A stretch of 64,000 nt of DNA from Forficula auricularia (GCA_024734495.1 JALMQS010000070.1:13213626-13277625); one strand, 5' to 3'. Positions 31,268-42,164 are shown, numbered from the stretch's first letter. The notes: generated by a model not told the origin, from the letters alone. Numbers and translations are program-made.

Positions 31268-32712
31268 TACCCTAGTAGAGCGACTCCTTCCTCCAGGAGA
31301 ATTTGTAAGCGCTCGGCCCCGTCTTTTGCCTTGGTGAGCATCTTAAGGATTTTTAGAATTTTTGTCAAAATAATAGATATATTTGAACTTTTCAATAGAC
31401 TCAGAATTTCCTGTATTGTTGATTTATCATCTTGCTTCATTTCGGGTTTCGGCCAACTCTCTGGAGCGGCTGGAGAAAAATTTTGAACCCTGTTCTGCAA
31501 TTTCGGAAAGTCTGTTTGCGACCAGACTGCTGGGTCTTTTTGGACTTTCTTTGTTGACTCCTGAGTGTCAGCTATTTTATTAGGGGAGGCTGATTTATTT
31601 ACTCTAACTTCCCTAGAGCCTTCTCGTGTTTCTATTGCTCTTTGGACAGCTGGGCACTCCTCGGAGTTAGCCCAGTGTCCACCGCCGCAGTTGATACATT
31701 TCTTTGTCTTAGACACGCATTCAGAATTTCTATGTTGGGAGCCGCACTTCATACAACGTTCTACTCCTCTGCAAGTTATTTGGGTATGGTTAAAGCCCAT
31801 ACAACGGTAGCATTGAATAAATTTGGCCCTATTCCTATATTTTGTCCACCAGACCCTCATGTAACAAAGTCCGTTGATTTTGAAGATTTCCTGTTGTGAC
31901 GTGCCAGGTGGAAACATACAAATGAATATTGGGATCGGCTGACCTGTTTGTTTATTTTTTAAATGTATTATATTTTTTGGCGGGAACCCCTTCTCCGTCA
32001 ATGCAGCCTTAATGTCCTCTATTGTCACTCCCATGCTTAGTCCTCTCAGGACAAGCTTAACTAATCCCGAACCGGGTTGTGGGTAAGTATGGAAAGGAAT
32101 TTTTTGGGTTTCACATAATTCACTTACTGCCCTGTGATCTTTTTCTGATTTACAGAGAAACACTGTTTTATCTCGAGTGCACTTGATGTCTACTCCAGCA
32201 TTTGCTAGGGCGTGGACTTTACTGAAGAATGCCACTGGGTTGTTCATGTGACAATGTACTATAATTGGGGGTGGTTTCCGCGGTTTAATCTCCTTTGTCG
32301 GATGGGGACCAAGTTCTTCGTCACTTAGAAAATCCATTTCTGAATCATCCGATTCAATTGGACTAAATTTATTGCTTACCTTTATGTTATAGGTAAGGTT
32401 TTCCTCATCTTGCCTTGGAATAGTTTCTTCTTCTTGTGTAGTACCCAAGCGTCTTTTTTTATTTGTCATTTCCGGTGAGATTTTTTCGTCAGGATCTGGT
32501 AATTTGTTAAGCGAATTGCTTGTTTCCGTATCAGCCTTCGAGGTGGATGCCTTCAAGTTGGTTGGCTTCAAGTTGGATGCCTTCAAGTTGGATGCATTCA
32601 AGATGGACGCCTTCACGCTGGATGCTTTCGAGGAGGAAGCTCTGGAGGTTGGAAGCCTTGCAGGCTTGGTCTTCATACGAGTTAATGGCGATCGCGATCG
32701 ACTTTTTATCAT
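31267..32712 (-). CDS. Jockey-type ORF1 (Gag-like nucleic-acid-binding protein)
   Basis: An intact 481-residue ORF1 protein that would coat the element RNA in the cytoplasm and carry it to the nucleus. Residues 25-60 are a low-complexity NLKAS-type repeat encoded by a 15-bp minisatellite. An acidic stretch follows near 119-134. Residues ~145-290 (PPPIIVHCHMNNPVAFFSKV onward, with VLRGLSMGVTIEDIKAALTE) form the domain usually found before the zinc knuckles in Jockey/X-element ORF1 proteins. Three cysteine/histidine knuckles follow: CYRCMGFNHTQITC (301-314), CMKCGSQHRNSEC (320-332) and CINCGGGHWANSEEC (339-353). The start is the first ATG after the 5' UTR. The stop TAA overlaps the ORF2 ATG as TAATG. 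No stop or frameshift was seen. The spacing of the second and third knuckles is non-canonical, as is usual for this group. Confidence 0.9.
   Translation of the reverse strand: MIKSRSRSPLTRMKTKPARLPTSRASSSKASSVKASILNASNLKASNLKPTNLKASTSKADTETSNSLNKLPDPDEKISPEMTNKKRRLGTTQEEETIPRQDEENLTYNIKVSNKFSPIESDDSEMDFLSDEELGPHPTKEIKPRKPPPIIVHCHMNNPVAFFSKVHALANAGVDIKCTRDKTVFLCKSEKDHRAVSELCETQKIPFHTYPQPGSGLVKLVLRGLSMGVTIEDIKAALTEKGFPPKNIIHLKNKQTGQPIPIFICMFPPGTSQQEIFKINGLCYMRVWWTKYRNRAKFIQCYRCMGFNHTQITCRGVERCMKCGSQHRNSECVSKTKKCINCGGGHWANSEECPAVQRAIETREGSREVRVNKSASPNKIADTQESTKKVQKDPAVWSQTDFPKLQNRVQNFSPAAPESWPKPEMKQDDKSTIQEILSLLKSSNISIILTKILKILKMLTKAKDGAERLQILLEEGVALLG
32530..32640. repeat. 15-bp minisatellite inside ORF1
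   Basis: TTCAAGTTGGATGCC and variants repeat about seven times with a 15-bp period, in frame with ORF1 (minus strand, NLKAS-like peptide). Because the period is a multiple of three, copy number can change without breaking the frame. Confidence 0.75.
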
Positions 32713-32887
32713 AATAAAAATAAACTAAACTGAACAAAACGAATTAAACAAAGAACAATAACATAAAACAAATAACACAAACAAGAAAACAAATTAATGA
32801 AAAAGAAAAACAATAACGAATTAAGAGGAAAAAAAATTTTCGTGTTTGTAAACCATGTGATTTAAAAGTAATTAGATTCTAATTTTC

Positions 32888-32900
32888 GAAGAAATAAATA
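32888..32900. repeat. target-site duplication of Jockey-type LINE (5' side)
   Basis: GAAGAAATAAATA directly outside the 5' end of the minus-strand element. Confidence 0.8.
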
Positions 32901-32933
32901 AATTAGATTGGATTAGATTCGAAGAAATAAATG

Positions 32934-33276
32934 AAAACATTGTAAATTTAACTCCTAATTCAACTAAAAATGTTTGCGATTTTTAATTTTCGTAGCAACT
33001 GTTGTTACTAATTTTTCAAAATCTGATTTAGTCATTCAAAAGCAATTTTTAAATGAGCCCCCATCTTTTAATAAAAGTTCTCTTCATAAATTTGTAAAAA
33101 GTTCATCTTGGTTTTTAACAATTTCCTTCCTCCATCATCGTCGTCTTCTTTTTGGAACTTTTTTATAATAATAAAAGCAGCGGCAACCCTGCAGCGATTA
33201 GTTGATCCATCGCACTACTAAACAATTTGAGTTGGGTCGGTGTCGGTAGAAAATAATGTTCCCCAATATAGACAAA
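32934..33276. other. no gene seen
   Basis: AT-rich. The 64-codon frame 32974-33168 has no known motif. Confidence 0.4.
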
Positions 33277-34723
33277 TAAACTGCAACGGATCGTTGCTAA
33301 ACTTTATCCAAATTCTTTTAAAATATTAATATGTTCTTGAGTAAAGTACTTTAAAATATCATTTTACTAAAAACTTTATTTAACCTTTTTTGTGGCCCCC
33401 AAGGTACTTAATTAGGATATTAAATTTCATCAAAATTGGTTAAGTCATTTTCAAGATATTTGGAAAAAACTAAAAAAGTACTGAAATAAAGTACTAATGT
33501 TTGTAGACCGATATGTACCAAAAACAAATCAGCGCTTCATTTTGTTAAACTAATGGTAAGTTTTCAATTTCATTTCAATCAGCGCAAAGGTGTGGAAAAA
33601 ATCGTGGACGAAAAAAACGATAACACACACACACACACATACATACATACATTCATCCATCCATTCATCCATCCCCACGCACTTCCAAAAAAATGGCACT
33701 TTTTAGCCTCTCGACGAGATTCCAGGTAATTTTTGACAAAACCGTCACGTGCTAAAATTCAATCTCATTGAATACTTCAATTTGTGACCTTAATTAAGTC
33801 CATGGGTTCCGTAGTATTTACCTGAGGACCCTTTGAAGTCGCGCTTGCCGCGAGAGCGATTCCAATACTTTCTCCCATGCTTCGCATTGGATAAAGTAAA
33901 AAGACAGGTGGCAATTTTTGTCCCCGCCGATGTTGCTCTGTATCGGCGATTTTCGTCGGTAAACAAAATGTACGAATCGGTCGATAATCGTCCAATGTGT
34001 ACGTAGCTTTAGGATCATCGCAAACGTTTTGCTACAATTAATACTACTGCACTGACAGCTAAAAGTATTTTCAAATCTATTACTATAATACGAATTAAAA
34101 TGACAACTAGAACTTTTTATTCTAGAGTGGAATTATCAAATATATTTTTACTTTATCCAATGCGAAGCATGGGTAAAGTATTGTAATCGGTCTGGCGGCA
34201 AGCGCGACTTCAAAGGGTCCTCAGGTAAAGACTACGGAACCCATGGACTCAATTAAGGTCACAAATTGTAGTATTCAATTAGATTGAATTTTAGCACGTG
34301 ACGATTTTGACAAAAATTACCTGGGGTCTTGTCGAGAGGCCAAAAAGTGCCATTTTTTTGGAAGTGCGTGCTGATGGATGGATGTATGTTATCGTTTTTT
34401 TCGTCCACGATTTTTTCCACACCGTTGCACCAATTGAAATGAAAATGAAAAACTAACATTATTTTAACGAAATGAAGCTCTGATTAGTTTTTGGTACATA
34501 TCGGCCCACAAATATTAGTACTTTATTTCGGTAATTTTTTAGTTTTTTCTAAACATCTTGAAAATGACTTAACCAATTTTGATGAAATTTAATATTGTAA
34601 TTGAGTACCTTGAGGACCACAAAAAGGGCATATAAAATTTTTTGTAAAATTATATTTTAAAGTACTTTACCCTAGACTACGATAGTTCATTGGATAAAGT
34701 TTAGCAACGATCCGTTGCAATTT
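33277..34723. mobile_element. 1.45-kb inverted-repeat element, ~600-bp arms
   Basis: The left arm 33277-33902 and right arm 34146-34723 are inverted copies with moderate divergence. They run from GCAACGGATCGTTGC outside to the hairpin ACTTTATCCAATGCGAAGCA inside, and share TTGAAGTCGCGCTTGCCGC, TTTTTCGTCCACGATTTTT and CCATGGGTTCCG. The left arm has an expanded (AC)n(ATAC)n(CATC)n microsatellite at about 33624-33675, lost or contracted on the right. The spacer is about 240 bp. The small ORFs here mirror each other between arms and show no known domain. Class unknown. Confidence 0.75.
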
Positions 34724-35217
34724 ATTTTCTTTCAAATTGGTGTTTAATTTTTTTGTCAAGGTTTGTCAAATATCGTTGGTTCCCTCGTGAAATTAACTTG
34801 TTAACACCCTCATGCAATTAAATTAACCAAGTTTAGGAAAGTTAATCCAAGATCAAATAAAAAAGAGAAAGATACTAGGATGAGATGACATGCGGGTGTC
34901 GATCGATCTCCCTTTTATTAGGTACTTGAATCATAGTAAAAGAAAATATTTTTTTTTTAGATTTAGAAATTTGTAAGTTTCGATTTAATAGAATGTCACA
35001 TAAAATATAATATAAATTAATAAAAAAAAATTCCTTTTGTTGAGATTAACAAAAAACTTTATAAAATATATTCCAATGAGGGTTAATAAATATTTTTCAA
35101 ACTAAAATAAATTATTATAGTCTCGGAATTTAATGAGAATGAATTGATCATTGGTAAATATCATAGACGACTAAATGGCTATACTAAAGCTGTGGAATAT
35201 TTTGAAAAAGTTGTGAA
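34724..35217. other. AT-rich stretch, no gene seen
   Basis: Contains T and A runs near 34950 and 35024. Nothing recognised. Confidence 0.4.
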
Positions 35218-35583
35218 AGTTACCATGGCTTTTGTTCTGACGAAATTAAATCGATAATCCCACCAAGGTCTTCATTTGCGCGAAATACCCAATTTTCTAA
35301 AACTCAACACCCCTACGCGCTTAAACTGGATACTAATCGAACAAACGCATTCGCCAATTCATTTATCCCTATGACATCTAGAGACTGGAACTCTCTTCCC
35401 CCGACCGTCTTTCCAGCAACTTATAACCTTCAATCTTTCAAGACCAGCATCCACAGATACCTTCGACTGTTACCCATCACTAAATCTCCCCTTATCTTCA
35501 CGTTACAAGGGTCCACCACGGACTACAGAGGTTGTACCTTCTTGGTACAACTTCTTCTTGTATCAGTATCATTATAAAAAAAG
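35218..35583 (+). pseudogene. LINE-A 3' end copy
   Basis: Encodes the end of the same LINE protein as 22553-23750: HGFCSDEIKSIIPP, then HPYALKLDTNRTNAFANSF, MTSRDWNSLPPTVFPATYNL and RYLRLLP. The family's 3' UTR continues to TATCAGTATCATTATA and an A7 tail at 35577-35583. It is 5'-truncated inside the C-terminal tail, so no polymerase or endonuclease remains. It is highly similar to the minus-strand copy, so both are fairly young. A possible TSD is too short to be sure. Confidence 0.85.
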
Positions 35584-35720
35584 TGACATCATTAATTCAT
35601 TACTTTAATATAACACTTTCAAATGAACTATTTTCATAGATTTAGAATAATAACTAATATATATCTATTATTACAAATAAATATAAATCTGAAAAAAAAT
35701 TCAATATTTTTGCCCTTTTC

Positions 35721-35792
35721 CTAGTAGCACAGTGTTTCAAACTATATAATAACTATATAGTTACTATATAGTTTGAAACATTGTGCTACTAG
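35721..35792. repeat. 72-bp near-perfect hairpin
   Basis: CTAGTAGCACAGTGTTTCAA pairs with its inverse at the right end with one mismatch (ACAGTG/CATTGT). The centre is ACTATATAATAACTATATAG. It could be a tiny MITE or a cruciform-prone palindrome. Confidence 0.7.
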
Positions 35793-35985
35793 GGTTGTTT
35801 AAAGATTTAATGATTTCAAAGCTCTAATGTGTATTTTCTGAATAAAAGGATGACTTTTTATAAAGATTCTCGAAATTTACGTAAATAAGATAGGAGTAAT
35901 TTTTGGAGATTGACTGTAAGTGGATATTGATGAGGCAGTCCAAAAAAAGAAGATAATTTATACTATCTTTTTATTTTTATTCAAA

Positions 35986-36026
35986 AACCGACGTTTCGGA
36001 GGCTATTCCCTCCTTCTTCAGGGTCT
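35986..36026 (-). ncRNA. putative hammerhead ribozyme, subtype II
   Basis: Minus strand: GACC, CTGAAGA, AGGAGGGAATAGCCTCC, GAAACGTC, GGTT. Helix I is GACC/GGTT and helix II is GGAGG/CCTCC. GAAA and CTGANGA are complete; the predicted cleavage triplet is GTC. Self-complementary ACGT suggests dimer pairing for helix III. Confidence 0.65.
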
Positions 36027-36108
36027 GTAATTAATTAAAATGGAATTTGGCCAGCATTACAATGATGATCTTGTTTGTGATGATGGCCAAATCCCATTTT
36101 AATTAATT

Positions 36109-36151
36109 ACAGACCCTGAAGAAGGAGGAATAGCCTCCGAGGCGTCGGTTT
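36109..36151 (+). ncRNA. damaged hammerhead motif, subtype II
   Basis: GACCCTGAAGAAGGAGGAAT, then AGCCTCC, GAGGCGTC, GGTT. The GAAA core is changed to GAGG, so it is predicted inactive. Its partner in the left arm is intact. Confidence 0.6.
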
Positions 36152-36381
36152 TTTAATAAAAATAAAAGATAGTATAAGTTATCTTCTTTGTTTGGACTGT
36201 CTCATTAATATCCACTTAATTTACGTAAATATTTTATCATATAATTTACATAAACATAGTGTATGTGGAAGTGATGTTAATGAGCACAAAAAGATTCGGG
36301 GTTTTTCAGATACCTATATAAATTTCAAGGTCTGATTCAAAAAAGTGACATTTAATAGATATATATCTATATATAGGTAGG

Positions 36382-37440
36382 CTTACAATACGTCTCGGTT
36401 TGACTGGGAGTGTCACACTTTGAAGGTATGGTTCAGGTGTCCCGGTCAGTTTGTAATTGTGTCTCGGTTTTTTGGAAAAAATTATTATATGTTGCCTCGG
36501 AAAAGTTTATGTTGAACTGAATTTTAGTAGATTTCTCGACGCAATTAAGAATACAAAGAAATAGAAGAAAAAGTAAAACTCGGAAAGCTTACTAGTTAGA
36601 GTCGCAACAAATAATTACTTTTATACATTTTCGTCTGAAGTTTAATTAAGTCCAATTGAATAATTTTCTCTCTGTAAAACGAGTATCGTTTTGGCCAGAG
36701 TGCAAAAGGCCATCCCTAGAATAATAGAAATTAAGAAATTAATCTCTAATATTCTGAAACATGTTTGGACTTGTATTTGGCCTTAACTCAAAAGAGAGAG
36801 GGTGATCATTCTATCCACGCCCTATGTAGATATTTTCCTCGATCAGATACTAATGAAACAATAATCGCTCACCTGCATTAAATAATAAAAAAGTGAAAAC
36901 TTTTTCAAGACTCGGTACACTAGAGCTTCTCTATAGTAATTATTAATAAACTTAAATATAAATTCTTCATTTATGGCAATCATCCTCTTCAAATCTCAAT
37001 AGAATAACTCAAAAAATAATAAATTTCTATCTTTTGAACCAGATATTCCAAAATCTAAATGTACTGATACAAATGAACTTTTTGACTTTCCGCTCTTAGG
37101 CTATCGTGGATATCGGAATTCAGACACACAAAGAGAGAAAGAAATCCTGGCTGAAAAACAATATTCTTCGCGTTTAGACATTTTAAAGCACAATGAGTAA
37201 ATATTTATTTTTATGCGTGATTTAATTCTAGGGGCGCATGGGAGGAGAGTAATTTTTAACCTGAGTTCAGGCTAGTGATATATTTTAACTCAGTTAAGAT
37301 TAATTGAAAATCATTACAATTTAAATGGTTTTCTTTGTTAAGCACTTCACAAAAAAAAAAAAATAATATAAATTTTTGAATCAAAATACTTTGCTGAATA
37401 TAATTCTCTCTTTCTAAAATCGTAAAGAAGTTGCTCATTT
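36382..37440 (+). repeat. ~1.1-kb dispersed element, copy 1
   Basis: Direct, diverged copy of 52151-53306. Shared text includes GAAGGTATGGTTCA, ATACAAAGAAATAGAAGAAA and GAGTAAATATTTATTTTTATGC. Starts CTTACAATACGTCTCGG. It lacks the right end seen in the other copy and runs into a T17 tract at 37439-37455. No intact protein frame; function of the family unknown. Confidence 0.65.
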
Positions 37441-38520
37441 TTTTTTTTTTTTTATTTAAAATTGACCTTGTCCGTTAGAACATTTGGTCAGTGATACATA
37501 AAATACATATTTTTACAAAATTTTATATAATTATAATGTTAATTAGGTACATAAGATTTACAAGCTAAAAATAAGAAACATACATTATTTTAAGTATTTT
37601 TTTCAAATAACATTTCTACTGTTTATGCAATTAATTAATTTTTCCTAAAGAAATTATGTATCTAACAATATATCGACTTAAGTCATTGTTGCGGTTTAAA
37701 TAAGAAAGAAGAATTGTCATATTTGTTGGAAGTTCTATAATTCTCGAACTTGTCTATATTTATATTATTCAAATGTGGTCAAGTTTTGTCACTGTTCTCC
37801 CTCGAAAACAAATAAGATAGTCAAAACCAACTTTCATAGTCTGTATTTTTATACTAAATTTTATCACACAAACTTGAACTTTTCTTTGATATTTTTCTAA
37901 AACTAAATAAGTCGGACAAGTACGAGTCTGACAGCATACCTAGTGTTTCGCAAGATTTATAACTTCCAAAATACTGTGAACCCCGATTGGAATTAGGGGT
38001 ACAGGTCTTTGGAATTATGTGGAATTATTTTGGAATTCATTAGATAATGCCCCTTCATCTATTGTCTTCTACTTTGAAATGAAAGTGAAAGTGGAAGTAG
38101 GTGTACATAATATTAGGTTGCGGTTCACCCCTCGACTTGAATGATCGAATTCATTCTTTTTTTTGTCATTGATAAGGAGAGAACGAGATAATTCGTGGAA
38201 TTTTTTCATAATTATAAGTTGAGCTATTTCTAAACTCAGCGGCAACAGATATAAAAATCACAAAAATTTCAAAGTGAAATATTTTTTTTTTAATGACCTC
38301 GGCTTATTACCATTTGGCCAGAAACAAAATTCTATATAGAGTATCAAGAATAAAAACTTAACAACTTATCAATAAATAAAACAACCGAAATACATTTGGA
38401 TTAAATAAAATGATTTTAACAAAATAAATTAATGATTTTTGCAACGAAATTTTCTCTGGAGAGAGTCCGACTGGTAGAAATTTTAATTGAATGTAATGGA
38501 AGGCAGCACAGAGGTACCCT
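37439..38520. other. no gene; possible retroposon tail at poly-T
   Basis: The T17 run at 37439-37455 could be the poly(A) tail of a minus-strand retroposon (TTCTAACGGACAAGGTCAAT precedes it on that strand), but the upstream minus-strand sequence has many stops. AGTCGGACAAGTACGAGTCT at 37911-37930 resembles a motif common in arthropod dispersed repeats. Confidence 0.4.
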
Positions 38521-38524
38521 TTGA

Positions 38525-38567
38525 AATCCTGAAGAAGGAGGGAAAAATCCTCCGAAACGTCGGTTTG
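38525..38567 (+). ncRNA. putative hammerhead ribozyme, subtype II (solo)
   Basis: AATC, CTGAAGA, AGGAGG-GAAAAA-TCCTCC, GAAACGTC, GGTT. Helix II has six perfect pairs, helix I is AATC/GGTT with one GT pair, and the core is complete. It lies in a short non-palindromic context and is the clearest solo copy. The minus-strand 99-codon frame over this region is incidental. Confidence 0.65.
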
Positions 38568-41173
38568 AAAGGAAAGGAGGAAGGATTCCAATAAATTACA
38601 CCTTATTTTATATGTGTTAATTTTTTCTTTCCTCACTACCTCTGGGCTGCCTTCCATACATTCACAATCACAAGAACGTAGCCATGAAGATATTAAAAAT
38701 TTGGTAATGCACTTTCGTATCGTGAAATCGTTACAATTAAAATTAAAATATTCTATAATAGTAAATGTTCCATTTTTCCGGGAAGTTGGATTTGGTTTCT
38801 AATTCTTGAATATAGTGTGTCGATTGACTCTGGTTTTTCGCACAAATTTAAAAAAATTAAACTTATTCTCCTTAAAGAGATCTTTACGTGATATCTTACA
38901 CTCTAAATAAAACAATATTTATTTTTTTGACCCTACATAATTCATCTTCTTCTTTAAATGCCATATCAGGTCTCCCTGACGTTTCACTCCACATATACCT
39001 GTTCTGAGTGTGTTTAGCTATTTTACACAGATATACGGGACATAATTCATAAAAAATTCAATTAAAATTTTAATACAATTTTGTGATTTCCGGTAAAATA
39101 TAACTTCTAATTGTCAAGTGTTTGTTCTATCTGGTAGACAGATAGACAGACATATGGCGACACTATTAGGTTCCGGTACAGTCGTTCTACAGAGCCCTAA
39201 AATGGAATTCAACATTTCCATTAATACATTATCCTATTTATATATTTGCTATGTGAAATTGAAATAAAATTATATAAAAATATGAGGGGATGCATATTGT
39301 AGTCAGTTAGTATGCACAAGTAGTGCCATTTTTTTTTACAGTGAAATGAGAGAATCGACCCTATTGAATGAATAGGGATGCTGAAGACAGGCCAACAAAC
39401 ATCAGCCCGAAGAGATGCATTCACTTGAGAGAGTGAGATGTCGAACAATCCCTCCCTGCCCTATCATTCAAATGTCTCCATCATTGAATTATAACCCTAT
39501 AATCCTATTATAGTAAACCCGTTCTCAAATTGGAAAATTAATTAATTGATTAAGAAAAATTCCTTGATGGTGTGTGTATTGTTATCCATATTACTTCAAT
39601 AGCTAGTCAGTCGTCGATCCTATTAAATTCTATGAATTGTACAGAACAAGAGAAGATGAGAAGGGGATTTACTAGGGTAGAGTACTAAGTGGAGGTAATT
39701 TATTAAGAGCACGATAAGTCACCTTTAATTGTCCTGGATTAAACAAATATTGTATATGATTAAATAAATTATTTTCAAGTATAATAAAACTATTATATAT
39801 TGACTATGGTATAAGGACGTTTATATTTTCATATGAATAATTAAATTAAAGTATTCCAATTCTCTCCCGAGATCTTCACATTTTGTGCTCTTCTATCTTC
39901 AAGTTTAAAAAAGTTATTTTCACTTTGTCAATTCTAGGTGCAAATAACGATATCCTAAATAGAAAGTTATTAAATTTAAGAAAAGTTTTATTCACTAGAG
40001 CCCAAAAAGTGCCTGAAAATCCATTAGTCAGTCATATCGTACGTGAGTAGGTACTCCTCTGTTTTCAGTCGCAGAGCAAATAAATATTTAACTTAAAATT
40101 GGTTTCAAGAAGTTCAGCAAGCTTTTGGTACTCTAAACTTTTTTGCAATTTTTTTAAAAAATATCAACAATCATATTTAATAGTTATACATTGTAACCCA
40201 ATTAATTGAAATTAAGAGTGGTGAGTTGATTTTAGGAAGGTCGCAAAAAGTCTAAATTTATTTTTTTCTAAAATCGGTGGACTTATTAAGAATTATATGA
40301 TCTTTAATGTCAATAAATGAAGTTGAAGAGAAGGGTTGATTAGATATGTTGCAAAACAAATTAAAATGTTTTAATTCAAATTCATCCATATAGCACTATA
40401 ATATAGGAGTTAAGGGCAACTTCAGCATTGTTTATTACCGTTGGACCAATTTTAAAATGGAAATCCATTAGGATTATTTCAAATATTTGGAGGTGTTAGC
40501 CTTTTTACTTAGGCCTCGCTATAGAGGTCACAAGGTTCTCGATTTTGTGCGTATATAGGTCACAGTCTGGCTTCTCGCTGGCAATTTTGCCACATCAGAA
40601 GTCACCATAATCTATTCTTACATGCTTACTATAATATTATATACATTTCTATTTCATCGATCTGACTTTTATTATCTTGCTTCTCATACCTGAAACACTC
40701 TAGTTAAATCTGACCGTTGCTGTATTCCTCTTTTTCTTCATATAGATATTTACAATTGTACAAATATCATATATCTATTTCAAAATATAGTACCCAGAGA
40801 ACAACGTTTGCATGGTAATTTTTAGTATTATTTAAAAGCGATTTTTAATATTAATTTTAAATACTGTTCAATTATTCACTCACTTGTTTTAAGGATTTTT
40901 CATATTTTGATTTAACTTTTAGCTTTATTTTGATTCAACCATCTAATATTAATTTCATCTGCTAATAATTAGTTTGATTAAAAAATCTATCAAAATTACT
41001 TTTTCACAGTCAGACTAGATCGTTTCCTCGTCCTTGAAAATGGTCAATTAAGTTTTTATCATGAAAATAGTAAGAGCTGGTTTCAAGATAAAAACAATAT
41101 ACAAATACTATAAGAATGATATATTATTATATTGCTTTTATTATAAAATTTGAGTACCTGGCTCATCAAGTGA
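38568..41173. other. no gene; one arthropod-type repeat tail
   Basis: GATAGACAGACATATGGCGA then TAGGTTCCGGTACAG and GAGCCCTAAAA (39130-39202) resembles the GGGTTCCGT...ACGGAACCCTAAAA tail common in arthropod repeats. Nothing else recognised. The ORFs here (e.g. 39221-39448) have no known motif. Confidence 0.45.
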
Positions 41174-41211
41174 TGCCCTGATAATGACCGGAGCAGATCA
41201 AAACGTTGGCA
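41174..41211 (+). ncRNA. degenerate hammerhead-like motif, subtype II
   Basis: TGCC, CTGATAA, TGACCGGAGCAGATCA, AAACGTT, GGC. Compared with 25874-25914 it keeps helix I (GCC/GGC) and ACGTT, but the core has CTGATAA and loses G of GAAA. Predicted inactive. Confidence 0.4.
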
Positions 41212-42164
41212 AAAAAATACTTTTATTTCGATTTTATTTAACTTTGCCTTCAAACAGAAATCGACCCTTTTGTCTGAATTAAAATAATATTAATATACAA
41301 TATAACCCTTTTAAATTTTATTTAAAAAAGGAATCATGTTTATGTCTGAATTTAAATTTATAAACATTTAAGTCAAAAAAAATTTTCCATCAATATAATT
41401 TTGAATTAATTTTTGTTTATTTATTCACAAACACATCCTTTGAATTGATACTGGTTTTAATATGAAGCTTTATGTTTATTTTAATCCACCTGCTAATAAT
41501 TGATTTAATTAATAATAAAAAATAAAGTAAAAAAGAACTATAAATTCCAACAGAAAGTTGTATGGTAAAGATGTCTAGCACACATTCCATGTTTTTATAA
41601 CTGTAGCTTTGATTTTGCTGAATTTGCAAGAAATATTATTTCGCCTCATTGATTGATTTTTATATCAGCATATGAAGAAACATTCGTAACAGAAAACGTG
41701 ATTTAAATACATAAAATAGAATGCCTTTTGAATAAATTGAGTTCATGCATACATAGATGAACAATAAAGAGAGACTTTGGAGAAGAATGCAAAGGAAGGG
41801 AAAGAAAGATATTTTTTCTTAAAAAAATATATATTAAAACTGCACCTGTATGACAAGCTACAACTTTATAATTCGCTTACAAAAATCGCAAAATCACAAA
41901 ATCTGAATTATTATTGAAAACTTTCACTTTAATCAAAGCACACAGCGTGTGCAGGCCAATTTGGACAATTGGCTTGGCCAGACACGCTGTACGCTATTTA
42001 CACGAACCATTTCGAGCCAATTTCGACCCCTGCAGCTCGAAACGCATTTGAGATATAATTGAATGAAATTATACACATATAATTATGTAATCCATCTTGA
42101 AGAGAATACCGAATTTTAATATGTAATATAGCTTAAATACATTCTCAGATATGGACCTGAGAAA
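41212..42164. other. AT-rich stretch, no gene seen
   Basis: Nothing recognised. A small palindrome (ACAGCGTGT...ACACGCTGT) spans 41941-41990. Confidence 0.4.

Larger units (their letters stand above)
28381..32887 (-). mobile_element. near-complete Jockey-type LINE (4.5 kb) with 13-bp TSD
   Basis: Minus-strand element with a 5' UTR of about 175 bases, ORF1 (31267-32712), ORF2 (28641-31267, one frameshift) and a 3' UTR of about 260 bases ending AATAAATTTATTATT(ATT)n. The direct repeat GAAGAAATAAATA flanks it at 28368-28380 and 32888-32900, a 13-bp target-site duplication. ORF1 and ORF2 overlap by one base in TAATG. It is full-length or nearly so and only lightly damaged, making it the youngest large insertion in the window. 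A (TTA)n rather than poly(A) end is uncommon for Jockey relatives. Confidence 0.92.
35927..36228. mobile_element. hammerhead-bearing foldback element (subtype II)
   Basis: The arms are inverted from TAAGTGGATATT and GCAGTCC outside, through AAGATAATTTATACTATCTT, to the hammerhead motifs inside. The centre is GGCCA...TGGCC around AATGATGATCTTG. It is about 300 bp, non-coding, with one intact motif (minus) and one damaged (plus). Confidence 0.75.

Noticed and set aside
30252..32728. Several plus-strand frames opposite the Jockey-type ORFs
   Set aside because: Antisense shadows of ORF1 and ORF2; no independent motif.
37439..37980. LINE coding tail upstream (minus strand) of the T17 tract
   Set aside because: Short in-frame stretches occur, but stops are frequent and no RT or tail motif is recognisable.
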